Shown here: in pieces, positions 43,201 to 53,644 of the stretch | Layout: each line of letters starts with the position of its first letter | Position numbering within the stretch: the first letter of the stretch is position 1 | Assembly: GCA_964057225.1 (NCBI GenBank) | Contig: OZ059898.1 | Coordinates: forward strand, 7,068,001 to 7,132,000 | Origin: Auanema rhodensis | Taxonomy: Eukaryota > Nematoda > Chromadorea > Rhabditida > Rhabditidae | DNA: 64,000 nucleotides | Direction: 5' to 3' | Notes under the pieces: generated by a model | Database searches by the model: none | The model's input: only the letters and a program-made list of their open reading frames with translations | What the model was told of the DNA's origin: nothing | Translations under genes and position numbers: made by a program

Positions 43201-44774
43201 CAAGACATAATGGCGTTGTGTCTATGTTGTTCATAAGATAATGGAAATTGAATAGAGTTGTTTGAATTTCTAATATACGAAGATAATAGCTTGTAAATGA
43301 TTAAAAAGTCCAGATATATGGTAAAGTTAATAGAAATCAGCGGTAAAGAGGAAAATGCTCAACAATTGTTGATTACAAAGCTTAAGAGGAATGCTTGAAA
43401 GCTTGAACGATAGTTATCAATGAAGATAAAGAATAGTCTTCATTATTTGTAAAATAGAGCAGATACAAGTAAGCTTATTATGAATTTCCCTTATAATAAT
43501 GGATAAACACATAATTTAAATAAAGTCAAAAGAATAAATCAATGAAAATAATGAAAAAAAATATATTTGTTTAACCAAATATAGTAAACTGTCGTTTTTG
43601 AGGTGATCAAATAAAGAAATATATAGAAAAGAGAAAGAGGAACATTTCATAAATCAAAATATAATAAAGCAGCAACATTGAAATAGAAAACTTGACTGAA
43701 ACTAGTCTATACCAAAGAGTTAAGTATGACTTAACTCTTAAATATAGAAAAATAGTCCATCAAAGAAATATAAAATAAAGTATTTGATTATTTATTATGT
43801 GCAAATAAAGAGTTTAGTATGATATGATGATCTCATAATGAATTCAAATATGAAATCATATATTTAATGTAAAAATCATGAAAAATGATTCATAAATATT
43901 ATATTGTCTTTATATTAACTATAAACGAATAATTCATATATTAGCTTTTCCTTTTTGATTCTTCCATAAAAATCTTGAAGATGATTACATAAATGCAATA
44001 AAAGCCATTAAATTGCAAAAAAAATAAAACTTTTCTTATCGTATAGTTACGAGCATGGAAATCAAATCTAACATCTCCAACAACAGGAGATAGCTAATTA
44101 TCCAAATGAAAAACCGTTTTTCCTACATTGTTATCTAACTATATGGATAATTAATATAAAAAAATATAAATCATCCACTGCCAACGTCCGCGTCCGCCTC
44201 CCCTTCCCTCCCCCTCACTTCCTCTACTCGTTATGTCTGTTAGCTAGCTTTGTAGCCTCTTCTGTTATATCATAAAAATTTGCAAAAAAAAGGTGAAAAG
44301 GAGACATAAACCAGTTCTTCATATTTCAAATGGGGAATTGAGCAAATTGTGAATGAACTAACCTATTATATCGTCCAAGAGGGCTCCGACGACTAGAAAC
44401 AGAAGCATCCTGTCTGGCCAGTAGATTCCGCTCTTCCCGGGTCGGATCATCACCCATGGTTGTTTTAGCTTTCACATCCTGTATAAATCATAAATTATTT
44501 GAAAATATAAAAAACAACTTGTTGACGTACATGCAACATTAGATATTAATTATATGTATGAATAATAATAATAGTATATTTTATAAAATAATTATAATAA
44601 GGAGACAATGAAATCAAAGCATTCTGAACAACCATTCATTACAAGTATATAAGAAAAAAAAAGAAGATATTTTTTCAAAATAAAATGAAACATACTTTAA
44701 TCAAAGGCTTTCGAGATATTTTTGAAACTTCCGGCGGCGCCACGTTGTTATTTTTAATGATCAATGTTGATGAG
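12332..44774 (-). CDS. tir-1: TIR-1/SARM1: ARM-SAM-SAM-TIR NAD+ hydrolase
   Basis: NADase and signalling adaptor; in C. elegans it acts upstream of the NSY-1/p38 cascade in immunity and neuronal asymmetry. Exons shared by the long isoforms: 36340-36478, 36114-36281, 34852-34947, 34306-34419, 32962-33120, 32759-32912, 32634-32704, 32459-32577, 32260-32410, 32028-32120, 31126-31259, 29728-29839, 13850-14017, 13561-13803, 13392-13509, 13208-13341, 13006-13161, 12836-12960, 12682-12787 and 12332-12607. With the 41724 start they encode 1081 aa: ARM repeats at about 310-660, SAM1 about 680-750, SAM2 about 755-815, TIR about 820-975, then a Ser/Thr/Arg-rich tail. The TIR has [11 protein letters not shown], the loop [18 protein letters not shown] and EDWIHKE. 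The last Glu, codon 13006-13008, matches the catalytic Glu of SARM1. The 5' end is alternative (separate entries). Confidence 0.95.
14018..23094. other. tir-1 giant intron, 3' part
   Basis: This is intron between the internal first exon and 14017. It holds (GA)n tracts at about 14270-14292 and 14588-14631, a purine repeat at 21688-21748, GAT/CAT repeats near 14180, 22280 and 22430-22455, and GATGATG repeats near 22840. A 123-codon minus-strand open frame at 15943-16314 has no recognisable domain and no donor in matching phase. A GGCT/AGCT-rich direct-repeat patch at about 20955-21010 is unexplained. I support no other exon. Confidence 0.5.
23095..23938 (-). CDS. tir-1: tir-1 candidate internal first exon: ARM-less isoform (E)
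   Basis: The exon runs from an acceptor (TTTTAATTCAG, exon base 23938) to a donor after base 23095 (CACCT then GTGAGT). The first ATG in the exon, at 23523, is in the long open frame and gives 143 residues: a Ser/Thr/Ala/Pro-rich region, then an Arg-rich end ([20 protein letters not shown]). It ends in phase 0, and the next downstream exon, 13850-14017, starts in phase 0 ([11 protein letters not shown]). The product would be 584 aa: SAM-SAM-TIR without the main ARM array. As a cassette exon it would break the frame, because its acceptor side is phase 2 and the preceding exon ends in phase 0. This favours use as a first exon. Another nested gene cannot be fully excluded. Confidence 0.6.
23939..29727. 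other. tir-1 giant intron, 5' part
   Basis: Apart from the GC-rich block, this contains AT-rich intron with (GA)n at about 26481-26524 and (TA)n at about 26927-26983 and 27786-27811. No exon with phase-compatible splice sites is visible. The sequence at 25960-25970, GCTTATATAAGGCC, contains a TATA-like palindrome of unknown use. Confidence 0.45.
24061..24245 (-). promoter_or_regulatory. GC-rich block upstream of internal tir-1 first exon
   Basis: This is a sharp GC-rich patch in an AT-rich intron, with CpGs and a GGGGGCCCC palindrome. It lies directly upstream, in transcription direction, of the internal first exon. A donor-like GTAAGT follows base 24209 and could join 23938, leaving a small 5' UTR exon whose terminal ATGATG would start a 21-codon upstream ORF. 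I read it as a candidate alternative promoter. Confidence 0.4.
29840..31125. repeat. tir-1 intron with two long (CT)n tracts
   Basis: (CT)n tracts occur at about 30365-30438 (interrupted) and 30855-30911 (nearly pure). On the tir-1 sense strand these read (GA)n, opposite in orientation to most other GA tracts of the gene. The intron has no other supported feature. Open frames across the tracts are Ser/Leu repeats and not genes. Confidence 0.8.
33284..33421 (-). CDS. tir-1: tir-1 alternative first exon just before ARM domain (isoform D)
   Basis: The exon encodes 46 residues starting [20 protein letters not shown] and ending HRRLTQ, then a GTATTC donor in phase 0. That phase matches the exon at 33120 (QDSVVNGG). 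The next upstream exon, 34306-34419, also ends in phase 0 and can join 33120 directly. In this frame a TGA lies upstream of the Met, and an ATAAG sits 13 bases before it. It could therefore be a first exon, giving an 818-aa isoform with full ARM-SAM-TIR but without the roughly 170-residue disordered N-terminus. Several ATGs in another frame lie further upstream. Confidence 0.6.
37213..37262 (+). repeat. (GA)n microsatellite in tir-1 intron
   Basis: Nearly pure GA dinucleotide run of about 50 bp, just downstream (in tir-1 sense) of the isoform C first exon. Confidence 0.9.
37408..37481 (-). CDS. tir-1: tir-1 alternative first exon (isoform C)
   Basis: Short exon encoding [20 protein letters not shown] and four further residues, ending in phase 2 like exons A and B. 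It feeds the same exon at 36478 and predicts 969 aa. An acceptor-like TTCTTATAAG lies about 22 bases upstream of the ATG. It is the closest of the three starts to the shared body. Confidence 0.7.
37482..41314. other. tir-1 intron between alternative first exons B and C
   Basis: About 3.8 kb of AT-rich intron and candidate promoter for isoform C. It includes a 14-bp perfect stem at 38782-38813 (AACTATATCATATA mirrored around a four-base loop) of unknown meaning. No exons were found. Confidence 0.4.
41315..41730 (-). CDS. tir-1: tir-1 alternative first exon (isoform B)
   Basis: The Met codon at 41724 opens a 136-residue acidic, Ser-rich N-terminal region, [20 protein letters not shown] onward. 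It contains runs such as [10 protein letters not shown] and EMSSSSSHF and ends in KIQE before a GTAAGT donor. The exon ends in phase 2 and joins the exon at 36478. Six bases upstream of the ATG is an acceptor-like CATATTAG, expected for spliced-leader trans-splicing. Joining it to the 44.4-kb exon would shift the frame, so it is best read as an independent transcript start. It is the longest isoform, 1081 aa. Confidence 0.75.
41731..44362. other. tir-1 intron between alternative first exons A and B
   Basis: AT-rich intron that should carry the isoform B promoter. A less AT-rich patch lies at 42360-42480. A C-rich patch with CCTCCCCTTCCCTCCCCCTC lies at about 44195-44220. No coding exon has matching phase. 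Confidence 0.4.
44363..44774 (-). CDS. tir-1: tir-1 alternative 5' exons, distal isoform (A)
   Basis: Two exons, 44696-44774 and 44363-44478, join in phase 0. The second ends in phase 2, which fits the common exon starting at 36478 (split Arg codon, then [10 protein letters not shown]) and does not fit the exon at 41730. The first Met is at 44457 ([16 protein letters not shown]), which would give 976 aa. The frame stays open upstream through both exons without another Met. A 5' coding exon further upstream is therefore possible, or the first exon is untranslated. The sequence is Arg/Ser-rich with no domain. Confidence 0.65.
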
Positions 44775-45188
44775 CTAAGAACGGAGGACGTCAATGCGGC
44801 AAATTATGTAAAATTAGTTGTCAAACTGGAATATTACAATATAGTTAGTTCATGATAATTGCAGAATATTTAGTAAAAAGATTTTGAATATAAGAAAATT
44901 AAAAAAAAAAGATGTTTTGACATTTATAAAAAGAAAATAATAGATGAATAATCGTTACATTTTACACCTACGTAATTTATATCCCGAAAACAAAACATAA
45001 GTTTACAATAAATTTAAAATTAGGAAATGAGAATAGCTAGAATTTGAAAAAAATTAGCATAAATCAATGATAGTCACGATTGAAATGTATGATCACTTCA
45101 CTTCAGTTAATATAGTGAAGAGAAGCTATAAGAAATTAATATTTCAATTAAAAGTTTGTGATTGGCTATGATAATATCAAACTACAGT

Positions 45189-45220
<32 letters not shown>

Positions 45221-48200
45221 TTATGTGTATAATAAAGGCGTGGCAAGATACTTTTCATAAAGTTTACAAAGAAATAAAAAGAAATCTTCTGTCAATATAA
45301 AATAAAAATTTATTTGATCAAATTGCTTGAAACAAAATTTTTTTTTAAAATAGGATTGACGTACATGATGACACTATGCCTTTAATCCAAAATAGATAGT
45401 GGATTAACTTTAGATAGAGAAGAGCACTTTTCATTCTATCGGATACAATGATAGGATTTGAGAAACTAGATATTTACAATGAAAAACAAAAATTAAATAT
45501 ATAAATAATAAAATTTTGCATAATTTAAAAAAAATATTATAAGTAAGTTATAATAGTTAGAATTTAATATTTTAATAATTAAATGAAATAATTTTTAGTT
45601 TTTAATAGAAATATAATGAAAGATCATTTTGTTATCTGACTAATTATTAAGAGAAGAAACATTGTATTTATATATATACATAAATATAAATATAATAAGG
45701 GTGGAGTTATTGAGTGGGAGGAAAAATGATAAATTTTTTTGAAAATTATAAAAGAAAATATTAAGAAAGTACTTATAAAATTAGAAAATCGAGGAGATGT
45801 AATTAAAAAAGTTGAAAGAGGTTAACGTTATCTTAATGCTCTTGAATAATGTAAAGATATGAATGATTATATCATTTAAAACTATCAAAAACGCCTATAG
45901 CAATATGATATAATTAAAATATTTAAAAATAGAATAAAAATTAAAAAAAAGTGAATAATTATATTTATATAAAATTAATAAATGAAATTATAGAAACTAT
46001 AAAAAAATAATATATATAATATAGTATATTTTAATTTTCTTATATAAAAAAAATAAAAAATAAATATAATTTATAGATTAGAATTAAAATATTGAAAGAA
46101 ATTATATAATGATTGAATATACGATAAAGAATGTAAAATGGTTAATAGATATGTTGAAAAGAGGAAAAAGATGACTCAAACTCAAACGAACCGGTTCAAG
46201 GTTCAGAGGATCATAGACGTCATTAATGTTCAACAGTTTGATCAACATCAACATCATTGTCCATAGTTCCTCATTGTATTCGCTCTATCTCTATCCATTT
46301 CTTTTTTACTTTTTCTTTATTTCTCTTATGTACCCATTTGATCTTTCTTCTTTTCTTTCTTTCTTTCTTTCTTTCTACCTATCCTATCTATCTCTCTATC
46401 TGTCCTTATTTCTTCTTTTTTTTTTATATTTTTCGTCATACAAGTGAATGAACTAACGATGATTCAGATGATGCAAAAAACTATTAAAATAAGTGAATAA
46501 AATTACATTTTGAGTGTTCGAAATGTTGATAAGCTTATAAGAAACATATAATATATAGTATATATGTAAGTAAAAACATAAATACGGAAGTAATTAATAA
46601 TCATTTTTATAAATAAGAATCTTATCATTAAATTTTAAAAATATTATATTAATTAACATAAAATAATATAATAATAATAATAATCATATAAACATTTATT
46701 ATTATAATATTATTAATAATAAAGTTATTATTATTAATATATATATATATACTATAAGTGTCGTACTTTTCCAGATTAATGTAATCAAAAAAAAAATCAA
46801 AAAGAAAAAGAATAGAATGCTCTATAATAGTATAAGGATCATATATTAAGTATTGTTTGAAAGAAGAAAGAAAAATGTCAAGTAAACGCCAAATCGTAAA
46901 CAGATAATAATCTTTCTATACTTAATGAAGAAGATATAGAGAATGAAGAAGTATATGATTTATATAAGAGACAGATGAAAAAGAGCAGATACAAAATGAT
47001 CAAATTTGAAAGAAAAAAAAATGATGCAAAAGAGGAACAAATTATAAGACAATGTTATTAAACTAAAACCATGACAACAATTAAAAATAAAAAATTCAAC
47101 ACTTATATAATAAAGAATATATATATATATATATAGTTAAACAAGATGATAAAAGATATAATATAAAGATAAGTTAAAGAGACACAAGAGATATTGACAT
47201 CATTTTGTCTGTGTTTTTCTAAATTTGATTAAATAGTTTCAAGTATCACATGAAATGTTTGATCTGATAAGTCGTATAAAATCAAAATATCAAACTAGTC
47301 CACGTGCCTTGGATGAATTTGTCAAATAGTTGAAGTTATATGACATCATATCCGGATTAACTACGTCTGATTGTTCTTGCCTTGTCCATCTTCACTGTTT
47401 ACAAGACACTTTTAATAGGCAAAAAATATAGTTTTGTAGTATATGAATCATCAATATGTATATTAAAGATCCAAAGAAAATTATAAAGAGAAAGAGTTAA
47501 AGAAGAGGAAGAAGACGATTTAAAAGATTATATGATTGAATGAATTAAATTTGATCAGATTACCAAATAATTATTTAAAATAGATAATGAGATATAAATA
47601 AATAAAATGATAAAAATTAAATTTGTATATATATATATACCTAAATACATATACTGTATATATAACTTTATAATTTTATAAAATAATTAAGAAATGTAGA
47701 AAATAAAATTTAAAATAAAAAAAGTAGTTTATAGTTATCTACAAGAGATTATCACAGGTTTTCAATGGATTAGCGTAGTCATATAAAGAAAGATGATAAG
47801 ATTGAATAGAATAAAAGCATTTATATTAATCATAATTCTAATAGTATATATGGACTTTCATATGATTAAAATAAAAATGTTATAGATAAATATTCTATAT
47901 ATATATATATATATATAAATGATTGTTGAATATAAATCAAATATAAAGAATATATTGTTTGGGTATCTTGGATATTAAGATTTCTGTACATGTATATGTA
48001 TACATATTGATTGATTTTTTTTTCAATTTTCATAAGAAAAGAAAAGATATTAATATTCTATTCAATAAAATAAAATATATGTATATAAGATATTTTTTTT
48101 GTTATATTCATAGACTAAAAATAGAAAATATATGAATGAAAACTACATATTCACATACATACGATTGAAATACAAGATGATCTTATAGGTAATATTTCCA

Positions 48201-50514
48201 AAAATATTAAGTTTTAACAAAAAAAAATAATAAAAATTAAAAACTTTTTTATAAAAAAATTATATACTTAATAATAAACTCCTACATTGAACATAAAAAA
48301 AGAAATAGTGAATACAGAATAGAGAACAAAATACAATCAGTTTTTTTTTTTAAATAATAAAGAAATTTGTATAAATATATATTATAATATATATTGTTTT
48401 CTATAATTACTGTTTTATGTTAAAAATAATCAATAGAAGAATAAAGAAAATTAGTATTTTGAGGTCAGAATCGTAAGAAAGAGCAATATAGATGTTACAA
48501 AAATTAAAAAAATTAATAATATAAATAATATTAAATAATAGCAACAAATAATATAATTAAAAATTAAAAAAATGAATAAAGCAACCGTACAATTAAAAAG
48601 AAATGTTTAAATGAGACATTTAACGTAAAGTTCACGTAAAGTTACATATGTATATGTATGTAATATTATAATTAATTATCATATAAAATAAAGTAATAGT
48701 AAAATATAAAATAGTTATTGTGTGAATATATATTTAAATATTAATTCAAATATATATATATATATATATATAGTATATAATATTTATAAAATATATGTAT
48801 ATGTGTGTGTATGTATTTGAAATAATCTATAAACTGACATATCATCTATTGAACATATATAAAACATGAATTTGTTTCCTCAAAATAGCTTTCTGTTGAT
48901 TTGAAAACTTTTTTTTTTCAGATATCTCATTCAAATGCCATGAGAGAAGCAACAAAAACAATTTTTTTAAAACATGAAATTTTGTATTGGAATAGAATTA
49001 TAAAGAAAAAAAAAAGAATTGAACTATTTGAGATTTTATAATAAAAGGAAGAGAATATACATCGATTTTGAATAGTAAATATAAGTTTGAAAAAGATAAA
49101 AATATAAAATATATCTTATAATATTGTATTAAAATATAAATTTTATAAATTAACAACCTAAAATATATTAAATATTTTATAATATAATAGTGAAAAGAAA
49201 GTTAAATGAAACTAATTATATTTAATTAGTTTATAAAGAGGAAACGACAAAAAATCTAAAAGAATAGTATGAAAAATACATTTACTATATGGGAAGCGAT
49301 ATAAAATATAAAAAGATGGCCAACTTTAGTGAATAGTTAGCTTCGTTAGTCGATGCTTTTGTGAATCAGTATGCTTTTAACACAGCTGTATGCTGAGTTG
49401 CATAATCTGTTCGTTTCTTTACTAATAAAGTAAAATAATTATTGAAATATATGTAAATTTCAAAAAAAACTTAAATATACGTATGTAATATATTAATAAT
49501 TAAAATAATTAACTTACTACTCAATTTCAAAGAAATTAGAATTTGTATGCTCACAGATAGAGGGCGATAGCTAGCGTTAAAGATAAATTAGGAAAAACGG
49601 AGTAAAAGACAGACTAATAGAAAAAGAAAATAAGTGCAATAGTAATATAGAAAAAAAGGAAAAGAGAGAGAGAGAAAGAGAGAGGGAAAAGAGAGATAGA
49701 TAGGGAACCGAATATACCAAATTAGGTAATTCAAATGGAAGCTTCATAGTTAACATTTTAGCTTTCAAAAAACCTTATAAGAGGTTGATGCACTTTAAAA
49801 ATTTAATAATAAATTTAAATGCACCAACTTATAAAAAATATTAAAGGGCGAAAAAAATTTGATCACCAAGCAATATCTGGAAAAAGTTTTAAGAGAACTG
49901 AACCTTATTTTAGTATAAAATGAATATATCAAAAATATGAATCAATCAAAAGTATTTGAAAGATAAAAGAAGAAAACAAGTCAGATTACATAATTAAGAA
50001 ACTAATTAACTATAACATTATTCTAAAGGGATTGCCATAAGAAGTAGAAAAGTATAGAAGAAAGGTACAGGTAAATTGATAAAAATTGAAAAGAAAACAG
50101 AAAAGAAAAGAAAAAAAAGGAATGAATATATTTTGACATGAATAATCAGTGTTGTTAATTTGTAATAACATCTACTTGTTTCTATGATTTTGAAGCATGT
50201 GAAGCTTGAAGACAGGCTGGCAAATGTGGGGAGCTCAGTTTAGGATGAATGTGTGTTTTAGAGTATAAAGGAGAGCAGCAAAGAGAGTAAGAGAGAAAGA
50301 CAAAATATGTACATGTGAGGGGGGGGGGGGGTGATGAAGATGGAAAAAGGAAAAGAAGGCAGAAGAGAAAAAGAAAGAGAGAAAGAGAGTGTTCGCAGTT
50401 CCAGACACATAAATGGGAAGAACAAGCTAGGCAGAAGAAATGCAAAGAGAGAAAGAGAAATAAGGAGAGCTTGTTTCAAAAGATAGAGAGAAACAGACAG
50501 GCCAAATGCAGTAG

Positions 50515-50637
50515 TTGCAACTCGACGACACCGACGACAGCGACGACGGCGACGGCGACGAATACATGCCTGCCGAGGATCGCGACGGCAGCGACGACGA
50601 TAAGCTTCGAAGTCAGAATCGATACGAGACTGGGTGC
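50515..50637 (-). other. GC-rich island with CGN repeats; candidate 5' exon of tir-1
   Basis: A block of CGACGA/GACGGC-type trinucleotides in otherwise AT-rich DNA. On the minus strand it begins at a strong acceptor (TCTCTCTTCAG, then exon base 50637). One minus frame reads TQSRIDSDFEAYRRRCRRDP and then an Arg-rich run; another is Val-rich. No clear donor in fixed phase can be chosen. It may be an upstream tir-1 exon, a promoter island or only a degenerate trinucleotide repeat. Confidence 0.25.
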
Positions 50638-50729
50638 CTGAAGAGAGAGAGAAAAAGGGAGAGTAACACTACTAGAAGGAGAAAACTATAGAGAGTCAGA
50701 GTGAACGTTATATGGCAAAGAAGGCTTAC

Positions 50730-50771
50730 GAGAGAGAGAGAGAAAGAGAGACAGAGAGAGAGAGAGAGACA

Positions 50772-50854
<83 letters not shown>
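50730..50854 (+). repeat. Long (GA)n microsatellite
   Basis: About 125 bp of GA with a few AGAC interruptions at its left side and a pure run over the last 70 bp or so. It is the longest simple repeat of the window and gives spurious Ser/Leu and Arg/Glu open frames on both strands. Confidence 0.95.
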
Positions 50855-50855
<1 letters not shown>

Positions 50856-51309
50856 AAAAGATAAAAGGCTATGTTGAAACGACGGCTCTTGGTGGTCTGA
50901 TTTCATGCCCAGAGGCTATACTCTCGCTTTCTTTCTTTTTTTCAAAGAAGTTCAAGTGAGTCTTAAGATAGATATGAAGTATAAAAAAAAAAGAAGAAAA
51001 AAAAATGACAGTATATCTGATGAATAGAAGAAGAATGAATATATCCTTTTCAACTATAGTTATTTTTTGTTTAATCATTTTCAGATTTCAAAGAGAAAAA
51101 AAAGAAAAAAAATATAACATGAGCAGAGCAGAATCAATACTCTTTTTTTTATTAAAAAATCAATTAATTTTCTTTAAAATTCATGAATTTCATTATGACA
51201 GATGAAGACTGTAATTAACTATTCATACTATTATAAAATATATTAAAATTAATTATATTGTATACAGTAAGATATAAATTAAATTATATTCATTTAAGTA
51301 GTATATATA

Positions 51310-53126
51310 CGAAGAAGTGTTCATATGTTCTTTATGTTCTTACTCATGCTTTCATAAAAATATTAAATAAAATATTAAAAATAATTTATGTTTTAATTGA
51401 TTTTCTAGTTAAAAAGAATAATAATATTTAATAGAAAATTTATTTTATTTTAAAGAAATTTATCATTAATTTATTAAATTCTTTACCAATTTATTACATA
51501 GTTAATATATTAATCATATATCTATCTAATTAAATTAATTTTTATAATTATCTATTCAAAGGATCTTTAAAATTTTAATTCATTGATTTATTTAAAAGTT
51601 GAAATAAAAATCATTTTGCTCTTAAAAATTAAATTCAGTCTCATTAATCTATGATTTCTCGTATGTATATGAAATCAAATTAAGTTATTCATTTATTTCA
51701 AAAATTATATTTTAATTTTTTCGAATAAAAATATTAATTATGTGTATATATTATATAATATATATAGTTATTTCACTATATATGTATACATGTAAAGGTG
51801 CAATGTTAAGGAAATAATCCGTAGATCGTTTCTAAATAGAAATTGTGATTTCTGATGCTTTTAGATCAGATTATAGAACATAACATGTACAAATGATCTT
51901 CCTGAATGAGCTCTGTGGTGGTCCAAACACCAAATCTTACTGAACAATTTTGAAAACAAAATTTGTTTTATTTAAAGAAATAGTTAAAGTTGTAACTATA
52001 TACATACATTGTTAGCTTAACTATAATTTTTAAAATATTGATTGTTTGACTGAATATACATAACTAAGAAGATGATGAAGTTTTGTTTTATTTCTTTGAT
52101 ATATAACCTAAGTATTTTAATTTTATAACAAATTTAATATTTTTTTCCTTTATTTATTACTTTATAATTACAAAATTTTATTTTTTTTTAATTAAAAAAA
52201 AAGTCACATGGTCAAGAATCATTTGACGACACTGTTTTCCATATTTCATGTTCAGTTATTTCTCGTCTATTGAAACTTTTCTGGAACATGTTACCTTCAG
52301 TTTTCTATTTTTTTTTCTTTTCAACAATTGTTTTGAATTTTGTGTTGAAAAAAATTCAAATATGAGTAAGAGAAAGAACAGCTTTGAAACATAAATAATT
52401 CACATATTCTCTATCCAACTAATTCTCTACTTTTTCTTCAAAAAAAAAAGTAAAAAGAAGTATTAATTACGAAGCTTCAATGGAGAATTTAAAATTAAAA
52501 AGAAATATTTTTAATTGTTTTAGCATTTATAACATATTTTTCAAATCATTAATATATAAATTATTTATTATTTTGAAACTATAAAAGGTTATATGCAAAT
52601 CTGTGTAGTAAAGCACATTTATTTGATTTTAAAAGAAAATGAAAAACTATTCATACTACATTAATTATAATATTTATTTAAAACTAATATTCTTTTTACG
52701 ATAAAATTTTTTATATAAAATCTATAACATTGATCGACAATAACTTTTGAAAGTTCAAGCATGCAAAAACTCTTTTCATCACTCCTTTTCTGTCCTCTAA
52801 TTTTCTCTCTCTCTCTCTCTTTCCTTATCTCTTATTCAGTCATGTTTTCTTTCCTAATAACCAATGAATTACATACATATTATATATATGTATAAGTAGT
52901 ATATATACGAGGGATTATAATACCATTTCGACATTTCAGCCGTTTTAGACACATTTTCATTCTTTGAAGTCAGAGAATAACCTCATTTAAAACATTTGTT
53001 TGAAAAAAAAAATGAATTTGAATTGAATTATAAAATCAATTAAAACATAAATTATTTTTAATATTTTATTTAATATTTTTATGAAAGCATGAGTAAGAAC
53101 ATAAAGAACATATGGACACTTCTTCG
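51310..53126. mobile_element. 1.8-kb element with 95-bp terminal inverted repeats
   Basis: Arms 51310-51404 and 53032-53126 are reverse complements over 95 bp with about one mismatch. The outer end starts CGAAGAAGTGTTCATATG on the left and CGAAGAAGTGTCCATATG on the right arm read in reverse. Similarity stops abruptly on both sides of each arm. The 1.6-kb interior is AT-rich with no transposase-like frame. The 166-codon minus ORF at 52987-53487 merely runs through the right arm. It fits a non-autonomous DNA transposon, or two inverted copies of a short repeat. No clear target duplication was seen. Confidence 0.65.
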
Positions 53127-53644
53127 ATGAATTTTTGTATAATACATGGTTGTAATTATAATTTTTAATATTTAAATCAAAATGAGAAAATGAGAGAAAC
53201 GAAAACAAAAAAAATGAATGACACATTCTACGTGAAAAGAACATATGAAAACAAATTAATTTGTTTAAAAATTTGATGAAGAAGTAAGAAAATGAAGAGA
53301 AAAAAGTATATAAAACATATATTATATAGCTATATATGTATATAATATTATATAATAAAGAAAGAATGAATGGTAAACTACTACGTTGACTGATGAGAAC
53401 ACAGAAATCGATCAGAAATTTACATGAAGATAGGTTAAAGGTAATGAGAGAATGATGTATACATATATATTCGTTGTATAGCATCATAATTATATAATAT
53501 AATTATAATAACTAATCACAATTCTCCTGACACAGGTATTTGGGAAAAAAAAAATTTTTTTCTGTTGAAAAAAAAAATATTTAGATGAATATATTCAATC
53601 TAATATAATATGATATATCATTTTCAAACTAAATCTTAGAGATT
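53127..53644. other. 3' flank of mup-4
   Basis: AT-rich, holding the mup-4 3' UTR on the minus strand. No gene is supported. Confidence 0.4.

Larger units (their letters stand above)
44775..51309. other. Gene-less interval upstream of tir-1
   Basis: Very AT-rich sequence with (TA)n tracts near 45187-45214 and 48750-48771 and a poly-G run near 50319-50330. It should contain the distal tir-1 promoter. A GC-rich island lies near its right end (separate entry). I find no other gene on either strand. Confidence 0.4.

Noticed and set aside
41315-44478. Joining the 44.4-kb exon to the 41.7-kb exon as successive exons of one tir-1 transcript
   Set aside because: The upstream exon ends in phase 2 and the six bases before the 41724 ATG then put MPSPAEC out of frame. 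Both exons instead fit the exon at 36478.
50613-50906. 97-codon Ser/Leu-rich open frame
   Set aside because: It is a translation of the (GA)n/(CT)n repeat with no coding flanks.
52987-53487. 166-codon minus-strand open frame
   Set aside because: Phe/Ile/Tyr/Leu-rich low-complexity translation of AT-rich DNA that runs across an inverted-repeat arm; no domain.
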